A stretch of 64,000 nt of DNA, from assembly GCA_020081605.1 (NCBI GenBank), contig JAHREC010000009.1:3906001-3970000 (forward strand), written 5' to 3'. Positions 52,841-64,000 of the stretch are shown piece by piece (the first letter of the stretch is position 1; each line of letters opens with the position of its first letter). The position numbers and the translations under genes are program-made. The notes under the pieces were generated by a model, which made no database searches, was not told the origin of the DNA, and worked only from the letters and a program-made list of their open reading frames with translations. This DNA comes from Albifimbria verrucaria (Eukaryota > Ascomycota > Sordariomycetes > Hypocreales > Stachybotryaceae).

Positions 52841-55800
52841 ATGACCACCTCGGCGCATCTAGATCCCGCCGCCAGTGCGCAGCCCGTCAGGTCCGAGACG
52901 GGACAGACAACGAGGTCCAGATGGGCTACCCGCAAGATGACCGTTAAGAGCGGCCGTACTAAGCGTACCGCGTTGCTTGATCGCATGCAAAGGAGAGCCT
53001 CATCCAACGAGAAGGGTAGCACCGCCGACTCTCATCCGGACAACCAGACCTCCTCCGACGACAGCAAGGAAGACGAGGACGAGGCCAGCACACGTTACCT
53101 GTATTTCAACCAGCCCTTGCCTCAGGACCTGCTTGACGAAGAGGGCCACCCTGAGCAGACCTTCCCACGCAACAAGATCCGTACAGCCAAATACACGCCT
53201 TTGTCTTTCATCCCCAAGAACCTGTGGTTCCAATTCCACAACGTCGCTAATATTTTCTTCCTTTTCCTCATTATTCTCGGCGTAAGCTTCCCGGCTCTTC
53301 CGCCTCAATCCCCGATTTCTAATCCGGCATCTCTAGTTCTTCTCCATCTTCGGAGCCGTCAACCCCGGCCTTAACGCCGCCCCTCTCATCTTCATTATTG
53401 TCGTCACCTCTATCAAGGATGCTATCGAGGATTATAGGAGAACCGTTCTCGACAGCGAACTCAACAATGCTCCCGTGCACCGTCTTCGTTACTGGACCAA
53501 CGTTAACGTCGAGGAGGACAATGTCACCATCTGGAGAAGATTCAAGAAGGCAAACACGCGTTTCTTCGGCGGTCTCTGGCACGCAATTGTAAGCCTCTGG
53601 TCCAAGAAGGCGAGGGCCGAACGAGCCAAGCGCAAGGCCGAGGCCGAGCAAGAAGAAGAGGAGCCCAGAATCTCCACCGAGACTCAGCGAACTAGGAGAA
53701 ATGTTCGAGATTCGTTGGCCTCGCCTTTCTCCAACCGCACGTCCTTCGTGTCCGCTCACGAAGATATTCAAATGACCCCAGTTCAGTCGCCCATGCCATC
53801 GCCGATGCCTCCTCACATCCGCATCGAGCTGGCCGATCAATCCGAATCACAGCGTACGGTGTCAATACAGAAGATGAAGCCCGATGTTATCAACTATGAC
53901 CGCGCGCCTAGAGGTGCTCGCTTTCAGAAAGACCAATGGAAGAATGTTATGGTCGGCGATTTTGTGCGTATCTATAACGACGAAGAGCTTCCCGCCGACA
54001 TGATTATCTTGGCCACTTCCGACCCGGACGGCGCTTGCTACGTGGAAACGAAGAACTTGGACGGTGAGACCAACCTCAAGGTTCGCCAGGCTCTTCGATG
54101 TGGTCGCCAGATCAAGCACGCCAGAGATTGCGAACGAGCCGAGTTCCGAATCGAAAGCGAGCCCGCGCACCCAAACCTTTACAAGTATAATGGTGCCGTC
54201 CGGTGGCAGCAGAAGGTCCCTGGCTTTCCCAACGATCCTGCTGAGGATATGAGCGAACCCATCACAATCGATAATCTGCTGCTGCGTGGTTGCAACGTTC
54301 GAAACACGGAGTGGGTTCTTGGTGTAGTTGTGTATACCGGACACGACACCAAGATTATGATGAATGCTGGAGTCACCCCCAGTAAGCGTGCGAGAATCGC
54401 CCGAGAGATGAACTTCACTATTCTCTGCAACTTCATCATCCTTATTCTCATGTGTGGCCTTTCCGCCATTGCCAACGGTGTTGCCTGGGCAAAGACAGAT
54501 GCTTCCTTGTACTTCTTCGATTTCGGTATGATTGGTTCCAGCCCAGCTATGACTGGGTTCATCACCTTCTGGGCTGCTATTATCCTGTTCCAGAACTTGG
54601 TTCCTATCTCCCTCTACATCACGCTCGAAGTCGTACGAACCTTGCAAGCCGTTTTCATTTACAGCGACGTTGAGATGTACTACGAAAAGATCGATCAACC
54701 ATGCATTCCCAAGTCATGGAATATCTCTGACGATGTTGGTCAAATTGAATACATCTTTTCCGACAAGACAGGCACATTGACGCAAAACGTCATGGAGTTC
54801 AAGAAGGCCACCATCAACGGACAGCCCTATGGCGAGGCATACACAGAAGCCCAGGCTGGCATGCAGAGACGAATGGGTATTGATGTTGAGAAGGAGGCGA
54901 AGAGGGTCCGTGGTGAAATCGCTGAGGCTCGAATCCGAACACTGGCAAACTTGCGCAAGATCCACGACAATATTTACCTCCACGACGATGAGCTCACCTT
55001 CATTGCACCTGACTTTGTTACTGACTTGGCAGGCGAGTCTGGTCCAGAACAGAAAGCTGCCAACGAGCAATTCATGCTGGCTCTGGCGCTGTGTCACACC
55101 GTGATCGCAGAGAGCGTCCCCGGAGACAAGCCAAAGATGCTATTCAAAGCACAGTCCCCAGATGAGGAAGCCCTTGTGGCTACTGCTCGAGACATGGGCT
55201 TCACGGTTCTCGGCAATGCGGCGGACGGTATCAATCTGAATGTCATGGGCGAGGAGCGACATTATCAAGTTCTCAACACGATCGAATTTAACTCGAGCAG
55301 AAAGCGAATGAGCTCCATCGTTCGTATGCCCAACGGCAAGATTATTCTCTTTTGCAAAGGTGCCGACTCCATTATCTACTCCCGCTTGAAGCGTGGCGAG
55401 CAGAAGCAGCTTCGACAAACCACAGCCGAGCACCTTGAGATGTTCGCACGTGAGGGTCTGCGTACCCTGTGTATCGCCCAAAAGGAACTATCTGAAGAGG
55501 AATACAGGGCTTGGAAGAAGCAACACGATGCTGCGGCTACAGCTATGGAAGATCGTGAAGAGAAGCTAGAGGCCGTGGCTGAGCTCATCGAGCAGGATCT
55601 TTACCTGTTGGGTGGTACTGCTATCGAAGATCGTCTCCAGGACGGTGTGCCTGACACCATCGCCCTGCTTGCTGACGCTGGTATCAAGCTTTGGGTCCTT
55701 ACCGGTGATAAGGTGGAAACCGCCATCAACATTGGTTTCTCATGCAACTTGCTCAACAACGACATGGAATTGATCCACCTAAAGGTTCCCGAAGACGAGT

Positions 55801-57509
55801 CTGAACAAACTCCCGACGAAACTTTCCTTGAGATGGCTGAAAAGGCCCTGGATGAGAACCTGAAGGTGTTTGGCATCTCTGGAAGCGATGAGGACTTGGC
55901 AAAGGCAAAGAAGAACCATGAGCCACCCGCCCCCACACACGGTGTTGTTATCGATGGTTTCACTCTCCGATGGGTTCTGAACGACAGGCTGAAGCAGAAG
56001 TTCCTGCTACTGTGTAAGCAGTGCAAGTCAGTCTTGTGTTGTCGTGTCAGCCCTGCCCAAAAGGCCTCAGTTGTTGCCATGGTGAAGAACGGACTCGACG
56101 TCATGACTCTCTCAATCGGAGATGGTGCCAACGATGTTGCCATGATCCAGGAAGCTGATGTTGGTGTCGGTATTGCCGGTTTGGAAGGTCGTCAGGCCGC
56201 CATGTCGTCTGACTATGCCATCGCGCAGTTCCGTTTCCTCCAGCGCCTGGTGCTTGTGCACGGCCGCTGGTCTTACCGCCGTCTCGCTGAGTGTATTCCC
56301 AACTTCTTCTACAAGAACCTCGTGTGGGCCTTTGCCATTTTCTGGTATGGCATCTTCTGCAACTTTGACATAACGTACCTCTTCGACTATACTTACATTC
56401 TCATGTTCAACCTGTTCTTCACTTCCTTGCCCGTCGGTGTTATTGGTGTGCTGGATCAGGATGTTTCGGACAAGGTCTCCTGGCGGTGCCCCAGCTGTAC
56501 CGCAGAGGTATTCTCCGTCAGGAATGGACGCAGAAAAAGTTTTGGTAATTATTCCCTACTTCACGCAGCAGGCAAGAAGAATAACTCTAACATGGTCCAG
56601 GCTCTACATGATTGATGGTCTTTACCAGTCCGTCATGGTCTTCTTCATCCCATACCTCTTGTTCAGCCCCGCCAAGCCGATTACGATGACAGGTTTGGAC
56701 GTCATGGACAGACTCCGTTTCGGTGCTTACATCGCCCATCCTGCCGTCGTCACCATTAACATGTACATTCTGATTAACACTTACCGATGGGACTGGCTGA
56801 TGATTCTCATTGTCGTCTTCAGTGACGTCTTTGTCTTCGTCTGGAACGGCATCTACTCGTGCTTCACCTCATCTGAATTCCTCTATGAGGCCGGAAACCA
56901 AATCTACAGGGAGGCAACATTTTGGGCCGTTTTCTTCCTGGTGCCCATCGTTTGTCTATTCCCTCGCTTCGCCATCAAGTCGTTGCAGAAGGTGTACTGG
57001 CCCTACGATGTGGACATCATTAGAGAGCAAGAACGTCTTGGCCGGTTCAGGTATCTGGATGGCAAGGATGAGGAGCTGCCGCCCCGAGCGCTGTCGACGG
57101 CAAGAAGCCGGAGATGAAGGCAAGGCACAGCGCTTACGGTAGCGTGGACGAGGACCTGCGGCCTATTTATCCGCCATCCACCGTGACGCGCAGGACGACA
57201 CACAACCAACGCAGCCAAAACGGAAGCGACTCGACGAACTACACTGCTAACCGCCTGTCCATCGAGGGCCCACCCATGCAGGTTCGGCCGTCTATGGACC
57301 GGGCCAGACCATCCTACGATCGCGTACGCGCATCGATGGACCGGATTCGCTCAAGTTATGAGGCGAGCAGCGACTTTACGTCTGCGAAGCGACTCTCACA
57401 AATCGAGTCGAGCGAGTCCAATGGTGGTGGTGGTGGTGGCGGTGCTAGTGGACGTCGGTTCGTGCCTAGGTTGCGCGGGCTGTCGTTGAGCAGGAATGCC
57501 CATGAGTAG
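52841..57509 (+). CDS. dnf1: P4-ATPase aminophospholipid flippase, Dnf1/Dnf2 class
   Basis: Flips phospholipids to the cytosolic leaflet at the plasma membrane and late secretory membranes, with a Cdc50-type partner; in hyphae this supports polarised growth. Landmarks: PKNLWFQFHNVANIFFLFL (about residue 127), DGETNLK (about 389), the P4-specific PISLYITLE in TM4 (about 570), phosphorylation loop DKTGTLT (about 623), LWVLTGDK, GDGANDVAMIQEADVGVGI (about 1075), then TM5-10 and a Ser/Arg-rich tail with an eight-Gly run. Introns: 53282-53336 and 56545-56600. The frame is unbroken for 3.1 kb, then loses a base near 56480 (before AVPQLYRRG) and near 57080; counted through, the product is 1519 aa, usual for Dnf1. 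The start at 52841 is where protein-like composition begins, but the frame is open back to an ATG at 52388, so a longer N-terminus is possible. Confidence 0.94.
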
Positions 57510-58976
57510 GCATCACTTGGGCGCCGAACATGAAGCTCGCTGCGCGATTCGCTTATGTCACCACTCTGCTATAGATTTCGACGAAGCGGTAGACCCAGTG
57601 TCATCGTTTCGTCATACGATTTGTCGCCACATTTCCTATCTTCTCAACACAGATACCTCTATTAGTTGATATCCCTTCTCTACTCCGAATCGAGGGTTCG
57701 TCCGGACCTTGCTTGGCATTGATGGACACTGCCAGGGAAGTCGCGGGTGAGCTACACCACCCTTCGATTCGATAATTCTGTCTACGAACTTTACCACGCG
57801 AGATCCGATCTTTTGACGAGCGTGTCACGGCATAAGATGTTGATTATCTGTCTCTGATTTTTACTCCCTTCCCTGCGCGCCGGAGTTGTTGAGTTGTTTG
57901 GCCAGGCGTTTCAAGAGGATTGGAGGAAGTGAAAGCCTCTCTGCTGTTTTATTGCTGTTTTGCCATCAATATTGTTTCACTGCATCGTACTAGACCTGTT
58001 TTCCTTGCGACGGCGGAAAAATATCGTTTCTTAAAGAATTGACTTGTTTCGCTTCTACTTGTTTCTCGGCTCAGCCGTATTCCTTCTTTACTCGCAACTT
58101 CCTGGCCCTTCGTCTGAATCTTTGATGCTACTGTTAATTTGTTGTTTTTGTTCCTTTTTGGTTATGATGTGCTGGGAAAGCCGGGAGCCAGGGCGAGGTG
58201 TGTGCGAGAGAGACGGAGGAGGGCTGAATTGAAGCGGCGTTTTCTACCACGGAGAGGGTGGGTGAGCAGAGTTTGAAACGTTTGGAGGGTTGACGGGATG
58301 AAGTGATACAGGGTGCACATAGAACATTATTAATTAGGCTGTTCTTGGAGATAATGACGATTTCTGTATCTCCCGCTTTTGTTTGTGTTCGTGAAAGGTG
58401 AAGTTGGTGGATGTTGCGTTGTGTGTTGCATGGCTGATGTAAGTCAACGAAAGCCACACCTGTGGAGTTGAGAGTTGCAACAGCACGTTAACCTGAAGCA
58501 GAAACCTTTGGATGAGTCGATGCTCGGCTTTACTCTTTCCTAATTGCCATGGAACCTGAGACGAAGACGGTCAACCTAGCGAGCAACAGTTGTTTTGCTA
58601 GTCTAATGGTGTTTTTAAAAAATAATATATAGATAATTAACTAAATAAATGGTACCTAAATAAGCATCCACCATCTTATCGTGCAGTCTTGGCAGGGGTG
58701 ACTGCTTGTACCTCCGTACCTGCCACCCAGCTCTAGCCGATTGGGGAAATATCTTTTCATCTCCACAAACCCTCGAACGACTTACAGAGTCTCTCGACCA
58801 TACACCGCAACCCTTTCCGTGGACGGCTCCCCCAAACGCCGTTGTAGGGCCTTCGGAATTGGCCACCACACGCTTTTGGGCTTATCTGTTGGGAGCTTCG
58901 TGGTGGGTTTGAAAAGTCGGTGGATATACTGGGATTTTCGACTCGAGCTTTCAGAGCATTTGGACGAGGGGTCACG
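57510..58976. other. flippase 3' flank and aldehyde dehydrogenase upstream region
   Basis: No gene recognised. The first about 600 bp look like a T-rich 3' untranslated region. An AT-rich patch lies at 58.61-58.66 kb, and the last about 250 bp should hold the dehydrogenase promoter. Confidence 0.55.
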
Positions 58977-60870
58977 ATGAACGCCTCCGTCTCTGGGATC
59001 GTGCCCATGTGGCAGAGCTGGCTGGAGTATGGCTCCAGCACCTTGAACATACCGTAAGCTCTTATTCCATTCTCTGCGCGCCCTTAGCTTCGCCATTGGC
59101 CTTATCTAACGCATAGCTGGACACAGACAGCCCGTCTTGCAGGTCGCCTTCGCCGTCGTCGGCGTCGCACTCTCTGTCCTCCTCATCCGCCTCACCCACG
59201 CCCTCTCCGCGCCCGGCCCCGTCGCTACACCGTCCCGCCGCCCAAGTTTCCCGAAGATGACACCACCGTCGAGCAGACGGGCATCAAGATCCCCGGTAGC
59301 TCCGCGATCCAATGCTACGCCCCGGCCACCGGCCAGCTCCTCGGCCTCGTCAACCCCTCGACCCCCGCCGCCATTGACCGCGCCATCGCCTCCGCCCACG
59401 CCGCCCAGCGTGCCTGGGCTGAGACCAGCTTCGAGGAGCGCCGCGCTGTGCTGCGCTCGCTGATGCAGTTCGTCATGGATAACTCTGAGCTGATCTGCCG
59501 CGTCGCCTCGCTCGACAGCGGCAAGACCATGGTCGACGCCCAACTTGGCGAGATCCTCGTCACCGTCGAGAAGATCCAATGGACCCTCAAGCACGGCGAG
59601 GCGGCCCTGCGACCCTCACCCCGGCCCACCAACCTGCTCATGTCATATAAGCGCAACACCGTACACTACGAGCCGCTCGGCGTCGTTGCCGCCCTCGTCA
59701 GCTGGAACTACCCCTTCCACAACATGCTCGGCCCCATCATCAGCGCCATATTTGCCGGCAACGGCATCGTCGTCAAAGTCTCGGAGCAGACGGCCTGGTC
59801 TAGCACCTGGTTCGCCAGCGTCGCCCGCGGCGCCCTCGTTGCCCACGGCCACGACCCCATCTTATTCAGACCGTCGCCTGCTGGCCCCAAACTGCCGGTC
59901 ACCTCACCTCCCACCCAGACATCAGCCATATCACCTTCATTGGCTCTCAGGCCGTCGCACACCATGTTGCTGCCAGCGCGGCTAAGAGCTTGACTCCCGT
60001 CGTGGCCGAGCTGGGTGGCAAGGACCCCTTCATTATCCTGGACTCTGCTAAGAACGACCTTGGCCGCATTGCTGAAGTCGCCCTCCGTGGTACCTTCCAA
60101 GCTGCTGGCCAGAACTGTATCGGCATTGAGCGGGTCATTGCTGGCCCCGCTGTTTACGATAAGCTTGTTTCGATGCTCGAGCCTCGCGTCAAAGCCATCC
60201 GTCTCGGCCCTGACGCCGATATGGGAGCCATGATATCCGATGCTTCGTTCTCACGCCTTGAAGAAATCATTGCCGAGGCCGTGTCACAAGGTGCCCGCCT
60301 CCTAGCTGGCGGTCGGCGCCATGAGCACCCCGACTATCCAAAGGGCCACTACTTCCAACCTACTCTGCTTGTGGACGTCACACCCGACATGCGCATTGCT
60401 CAACATGAGTGCTTCGCCCCTGTTCTAACCATCCTGCGCGCCGCCTCCTCATCCGCCTCTGACATCCTCGCCCTTGCCAACGCTCCCAACTTTGGCCTCG
60501 GCGCTTCCGTCCACGGCTCCGAATCCGACCCAGCCATGAAGCCCATCATCCACGGCCTCAAGGCCGGCATGGTCGCCGTCAACGACTTCGCCGTCTACTA
60601 CGCCGTCCAGATGCCCTTTGGCGGCGTCGCTGGCTCTGGCTACGGTCGCTTCGCCGGCGAGGAGGGCCTTCGGGGCATGTGCAACATCAAGAGCGTCTGT
60701 GAGGATCGTTTCGGCTGGCTGGGCGTGCGTACGGGTATCCCCCGCCTGTGCGGTATCCGGTCCCGAGCCAGCAGAAGGGCTGGAACTTTACCCAAGGTGT
60801 CGTCGAGGTGGGCTATGGTGGGCTTGGAGCAAAGATCAACGGTCTGCGGAGGATGATGACCAGTAGCTAA
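58977..60870 (+). CDS. msc7: membrane-anchored aldehyde dehydrogenase, Msc7-like
   Basis: NAD(P)-dependent aldehyde dehydrogenase fold of the Msc7 group, named after a yeast gene affecting sister-chromatid recombination; the physiological substrate is unknown. Exon 1 codes about 26 residues; intron 59054-59126 has two nearby acceptors, and the second keeps frame. A single TM helix (LQVAFAVVGVALSVLLIRL, about residues 29-47) suggests an ER-anchored enzyme. Catalytic-domain landmarks: VSWNYPFHN, the catalytic-base stretch ELGGKDP, catalytic Cys in GQNCIG, and FGGVAGSGYGRFAG near the end. Three one-base losses are seen: near 59218, near 59858 (before QTVACWP) and in the C-run near 60741. Counted through, the product is 607 aa ending RRMMTSS. 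Catalytic residues are present, so an active enzyme is expected if the frame breaks are artefacts. Confidence 0.92.
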
Positions 60871-61317
60871 GGCATGGGAACCTTTAAGGAATGAACGCCT
60901 ATTTTCCCGTATTTTATGTATGATACGTATAGACCTGTAGATATCGTTACACTCACAGGTTTTCCCAACTAGTAATGCTAATCATGTATGGTGTTTAAAT
61001 ACCAGAGTTCCTCTACAGCTTGAATCTGTTGACCGAGCCCCTGAGTCATGTCAAACACGTTCTCTTTCTCGAAGTACATACCATGGCTTGCCTACTTAGT
61101 CACGAAATCAGTCAAGATTAATCAGTGCACACTGTTCATTCTCTGTCTAGCTACTTGAGATGCTATGATTTCAAATCGATCTTGTGAAGTATGATCGATT
61201 CATTATCCTCAGAAGCATTTCCTGGTTCATATAACCCCTAACCCCTAAGCAACAAAACAGTCTCAACCTTTCTGAATGGTTCTCAATGGCAACCTTGTAG
61301 GCGAGTTGCAACTGCAA
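60871..61317. other. convergent 3' intergenic region
   Basis: Between the stops of the aldehyde dehydrogenase (+) and the helicase (-). AT-rich, no gene recognised. Confidence 0.6.
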
Positions 61318-63419
61318 CTACCAGCCTGGAACTGTAGCATTCGTTGTTCCCCAGCTATCACCAGTACCAGTATTGGTATTCTGACCAGCTTGGTTGGCAG
61401 AGCCCCAGGCGTCTCCTCCACCAGTGTTGGTGTTTGGAACTGCCTGACTGGATGTTCCCCAGCCTTCTCCACTCCCTTCGTTGCCTTCTCCAGCAGGAGT
61501 AGGCTCAAAGCCATTGGCACCACTATCACCCCCAGGCGCCACCTTCAGCAGCACCAACAGCAGCACCTCCCATCTCATCGGGATCGTAGTCAGACTCCGT
61601 CTCAAACTTTGGGTTTTCTGCAGCAGCTCTTCGGGGACATACTGTTGGAGGAACTCGGGAACAGGCTGCTTTGTTTCAAGCAAAGTGCGAGTGAGGACAC
61701 TGGCAATAGGCTCATCCCGCTCTGTGAAAAGGGATGTTGCCAAGCCCTGGTGTCCAATACGACCAGTACGTCCTAAAACTGTTAGTGAGTTCAGAATTTG
61801 ATGGCATCAAGTGTTCTTACCAATACGGTGGGTGTATTCTTCAATACCTCCATGCTCCATGGAGGGAGATCGTAATTTATGACATGCATGACATTGCGCA
61901 CGTCAATCCCGCGACTAGTGACTCCAGTCGCAATGATGATCGGGGCTTTTCCGGATCGGAACGAACGCATAGCAGCCTCTCTCTCGATCTGGCTGCGGTC
62001 ACTGTGGATAGATGTCACGGGGAGTCCCATGTTCCACAAGAAGTCATCCAAGTTATCAGCCTCCTGTCGGCTGTTCACAAAGATGATGGTTCGAACGCCA
62101 GACATGGCATTCAAAAGAGTGACGAGCATATCACGCTTCTCATGGCGTTCTGCCTGCAAGATGGTTTGCTGGATGTTCTTCGTGGTGCTTCCAGCGCGCC
62201 CGACCCGGAAGCGGACGTGCGAAGCTGAGAGATGCTCTTTGGCGAGATCACGCGCAGCCTTCGGAAATGTGGCCGAAAACAAGGCGAACTTTACATTCCC
62301 TCATCTTGTTCTATAATTGCTGTCAGTAGGAAATCATATGTGCGGTCAGAATAGTACTTGCCTCCTCCGGACAAAATGGCTTGAAGTTCTTCCTGCCAAT
62401 CTGCATCAAGCATCTCATCTGCCTCGTCAATTACGACGTATCGAAGTCTTCGAAGCGTGAGATGACGTGGTCGCTGGATGAAATCCACCAGGCGACCCGG
62501 AGTTCCGATAAGAATATCGCAGCCTTTGCCAAGAAGACTGATCTGCTCTCGGACGGAAACACCTCCATAAACCACACATGGGCGAAGCATGGAACGGTAG
62601 CAGAGGCGGCGGGCTTCATTGAAGATTTGGACGGCCAACTCACGGGTTGGGGCAACAACAAGCACCAAAGGCTCCGCAGTAACTTCATCTTCACCTACGC
62701 GGAAGGTCGCAGGGTTTGGGCGTGCAGCCGCCAACTTCTTAGCCTTTCCCATGAGCTTGCTGAGGATGGGCAACAGATATGCTGCTGTCTTTCCAGATCC
62801 TAAAGGTGTTGTCAGATTAATGTAGTGAGCAAAGGAGAGTATAAAAGATATACCTGTCTGAGCAATGCCAATTACATCATGTCCCTGAAGAATAGATGGA
62901 ATCGCATACTTCTGGATAGGAGTTGGGTTATCGTATCCAGAAAGCTCAATGTTTTCCAACATGACTGGATGAAGCCCAGCATCCTTGAAACTCTTGATAG
63001 GTGAGATCTTGGCGGGACCTTCCTGGTGAACTTCGATGGTGTCGATGCTAGGTACCCAGTCAGTGTCATGCTTGTGACGACAGTATGAGAGCTTACGCTG
63101 AAAAGTCGAGACCAGTGCGCTGGCGATCATTTGGGTCACCGAAGAGCTCCAACTCCAGGTCAGGGAAACGAGGGCCAACGTCGCCGTAGTCTTCGTCCCA
63201 CTGGTAGATTGGAGCTGCGCCATCTGCGGCCCCGGTGCTGATGATGGCATCAGGAGCGGTGTAGTCATCTTCATTTGGCTGGTTGCCCCAACCAGGAATT
63301 CCAGTCTTCTCACCCTTTGCTGGGGCGGTAGCGTCCTGAGTTGCGTGCATCTCAGAAGGCTGCTTGGCATCCTCCACAGGAAGCGCCTCCTGGAGCCCTT
63401 GGGTCCAGTGTTCAGGCAT
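61318..63419 (-). CDS. DEAD-box ATP-dependent RNA helicase, Ded1-like, with WG-repeat tail
   Basis: ATP-dependent RNA unwinding enzyme, probably acting in translation or mRNP remodelling. All core motifs are visible in order: Q motif (GYDNPTPIQ), I (AQTGSGKT, split by an intron), Ia PTRELA, Ib TPGR, II DEAD, III SAT, IV IIFVNS, V ATGVTSRGIDV, VI HRIGRTGR. The tail carries five Trp-Gly or Gly-Trp sites about 15-18 residues apart, and the N-terminal region has another (IPGWGNQ). Exons: 63097-63419, 62854-63047, 62362-62799, 61821-62310 and 61318-61772. The third intron uses GCAAGT as donor (GC-AG). Frame breaks: one base lost near 62297, 61863 and 61608, and one extra G near 61531. Counted through, the product is 633 aa. 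The core resembles Ded1, but the N-terminus lacks the usual Ded1 RGG start, so it is likely a paralogue. Confidence 0.9.
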
Positions 63420-64000
63420 GGTGCAGTAGTGGAATCTGGGTGCTAGTCAGTTGAACTGTTGCACTCGAGTTGCATCAATGTGTTTTAGATATACTATAGA
63501 TGATTTGGGATGAAATTTGTTAAAAGGATCAAGAAATGTTAATGGAACGGATGAGTGGTGTGAACAAAAGCGTGGTGATACAGGAGGTAACAAACGGCTT
63601 GAGGCTTACCTACCATCCAAGCTCGTGCTGAAGAAGAGAAGGAATATGGATTTGATGATGAGAAGTGGTAGAAGGTAATGGGGAATAGTTTGATACGATG
63701 GAGGCTGCTTACCTGGCTCGTTTGTTGTTCAGAGCTTTGGAGAGAAGATGAAAGAGTGTTGACAAGCCTTCTTCAGTTTTGATTTTGGTGTGAGCAGAGT
63801 TGAAAGGCGTGACTGATGTGGAACAAAGTCAATTCTGAAACTCTTCACAATTTCTTGATGCCTGGCATGTGTTGTACGATGACTATGGTGATGAAAGTTG
63901 ATGCAGTTGATGAAGGAGGAAGAGGGTGATGTGAGAGGGAGAGGCACACGAGCCGAGATGACTTACCTGCAAACAAGAAACAGCTTGCAAAACGTCTTAG
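63420..64000. other. helicase upstream region
   Basis: Should contain the promoter and leader of the minus-strand helicase. GT-AG-like pairs on the minus strand (for example donor-like GTAAG near 63.6-63.7 and 63.96 kb) suggest one or more leader introns, but this is not provable from sequence. No other gene recognised. Confidence 0.45.

Noticed and set aside
56437..57509. Two separate small genes after the flippase ORF
   Set aside because: They are the flippase C-terminal TM segments and tail, displaced by two one-base losses and a 56-nt intron.

Overview
The window is nuclear DNA of a filamentous ascomycete, most likely a Sordariomycete and perhaps Hypocreales. The evidence is short introns (about 48-85 nt, GT-AG with CTAAC/CTGAC-like branch sequences), pyrimidine-rich leaders, and the gene set itself: an FlbC-type conidiation factor, a Mcm1 MADS protein, a peroxisomal malate synthase ending in SKL and a Dnf1-type flippase. 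Species assignment is inference. No bacterial, phage, CRISPR or viral feature was seen.

Layout. 1-13.6 kb: no gene recognised; several short tandem repeats, then the long CT-rich leader of a C2H2 regulator (flbC, 13.63-14.99 kb, +). 15-20.7 kb: no gene recognised. 20.68-21.34 kb (+): small Ctr copper transporter. 23.37-24.45 kb (-): mcm1. 24.5-32 kb: gene-poor, AT-richer from about 28.3 kb. 32.1-33.6 kb (+): monocarboxylate-type MFS transporter. 33.6-38 kb: no gene recognised. 38.05-47.1 kb is a compact housekeeping block: tetraspanin (+), NIPA-type transporter (-), V-ATPase subunit E (+), a probable CANIN/Nse6-like protein (-) and malate synthase (-). 47.1-52.8 kb: malate synthase upstream region and the flippase leader. 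52.84-63.42 kb: P4-ATPase flippase (+), Msc7-like aldehyde dehydrogenase (+) and a Ded1-like DEAD-box helicase with WG repeats (-).

The genes do not form a pathway or biosynthetic cluster; they are unrelated cell functions (development, copper and magnesium transport, vacuolar acidification, lipid asymmetry, glyoxylate cycle, genome maintenance, RNA metabolism). The strongest cross-window signal is that ten of the twelve genes carry small frame breaks, about 22 in all, nearly all one-base losses and often in homopolymers. The simplest reading is uncorrected indels in a long-read assembly, not pseudogenes. Coordinates of those genes therefore span a broken frame, and protein lengths are given as they would be once the frame is counted through.

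I found no convincing undescribed system. The most testable ideas are the PTS1 of malate synthase on its own tiny last exon, a GC-AG intron and a WG-repeat tail in the helicase, and a PIP-box-like start in the CANIN-like protein.
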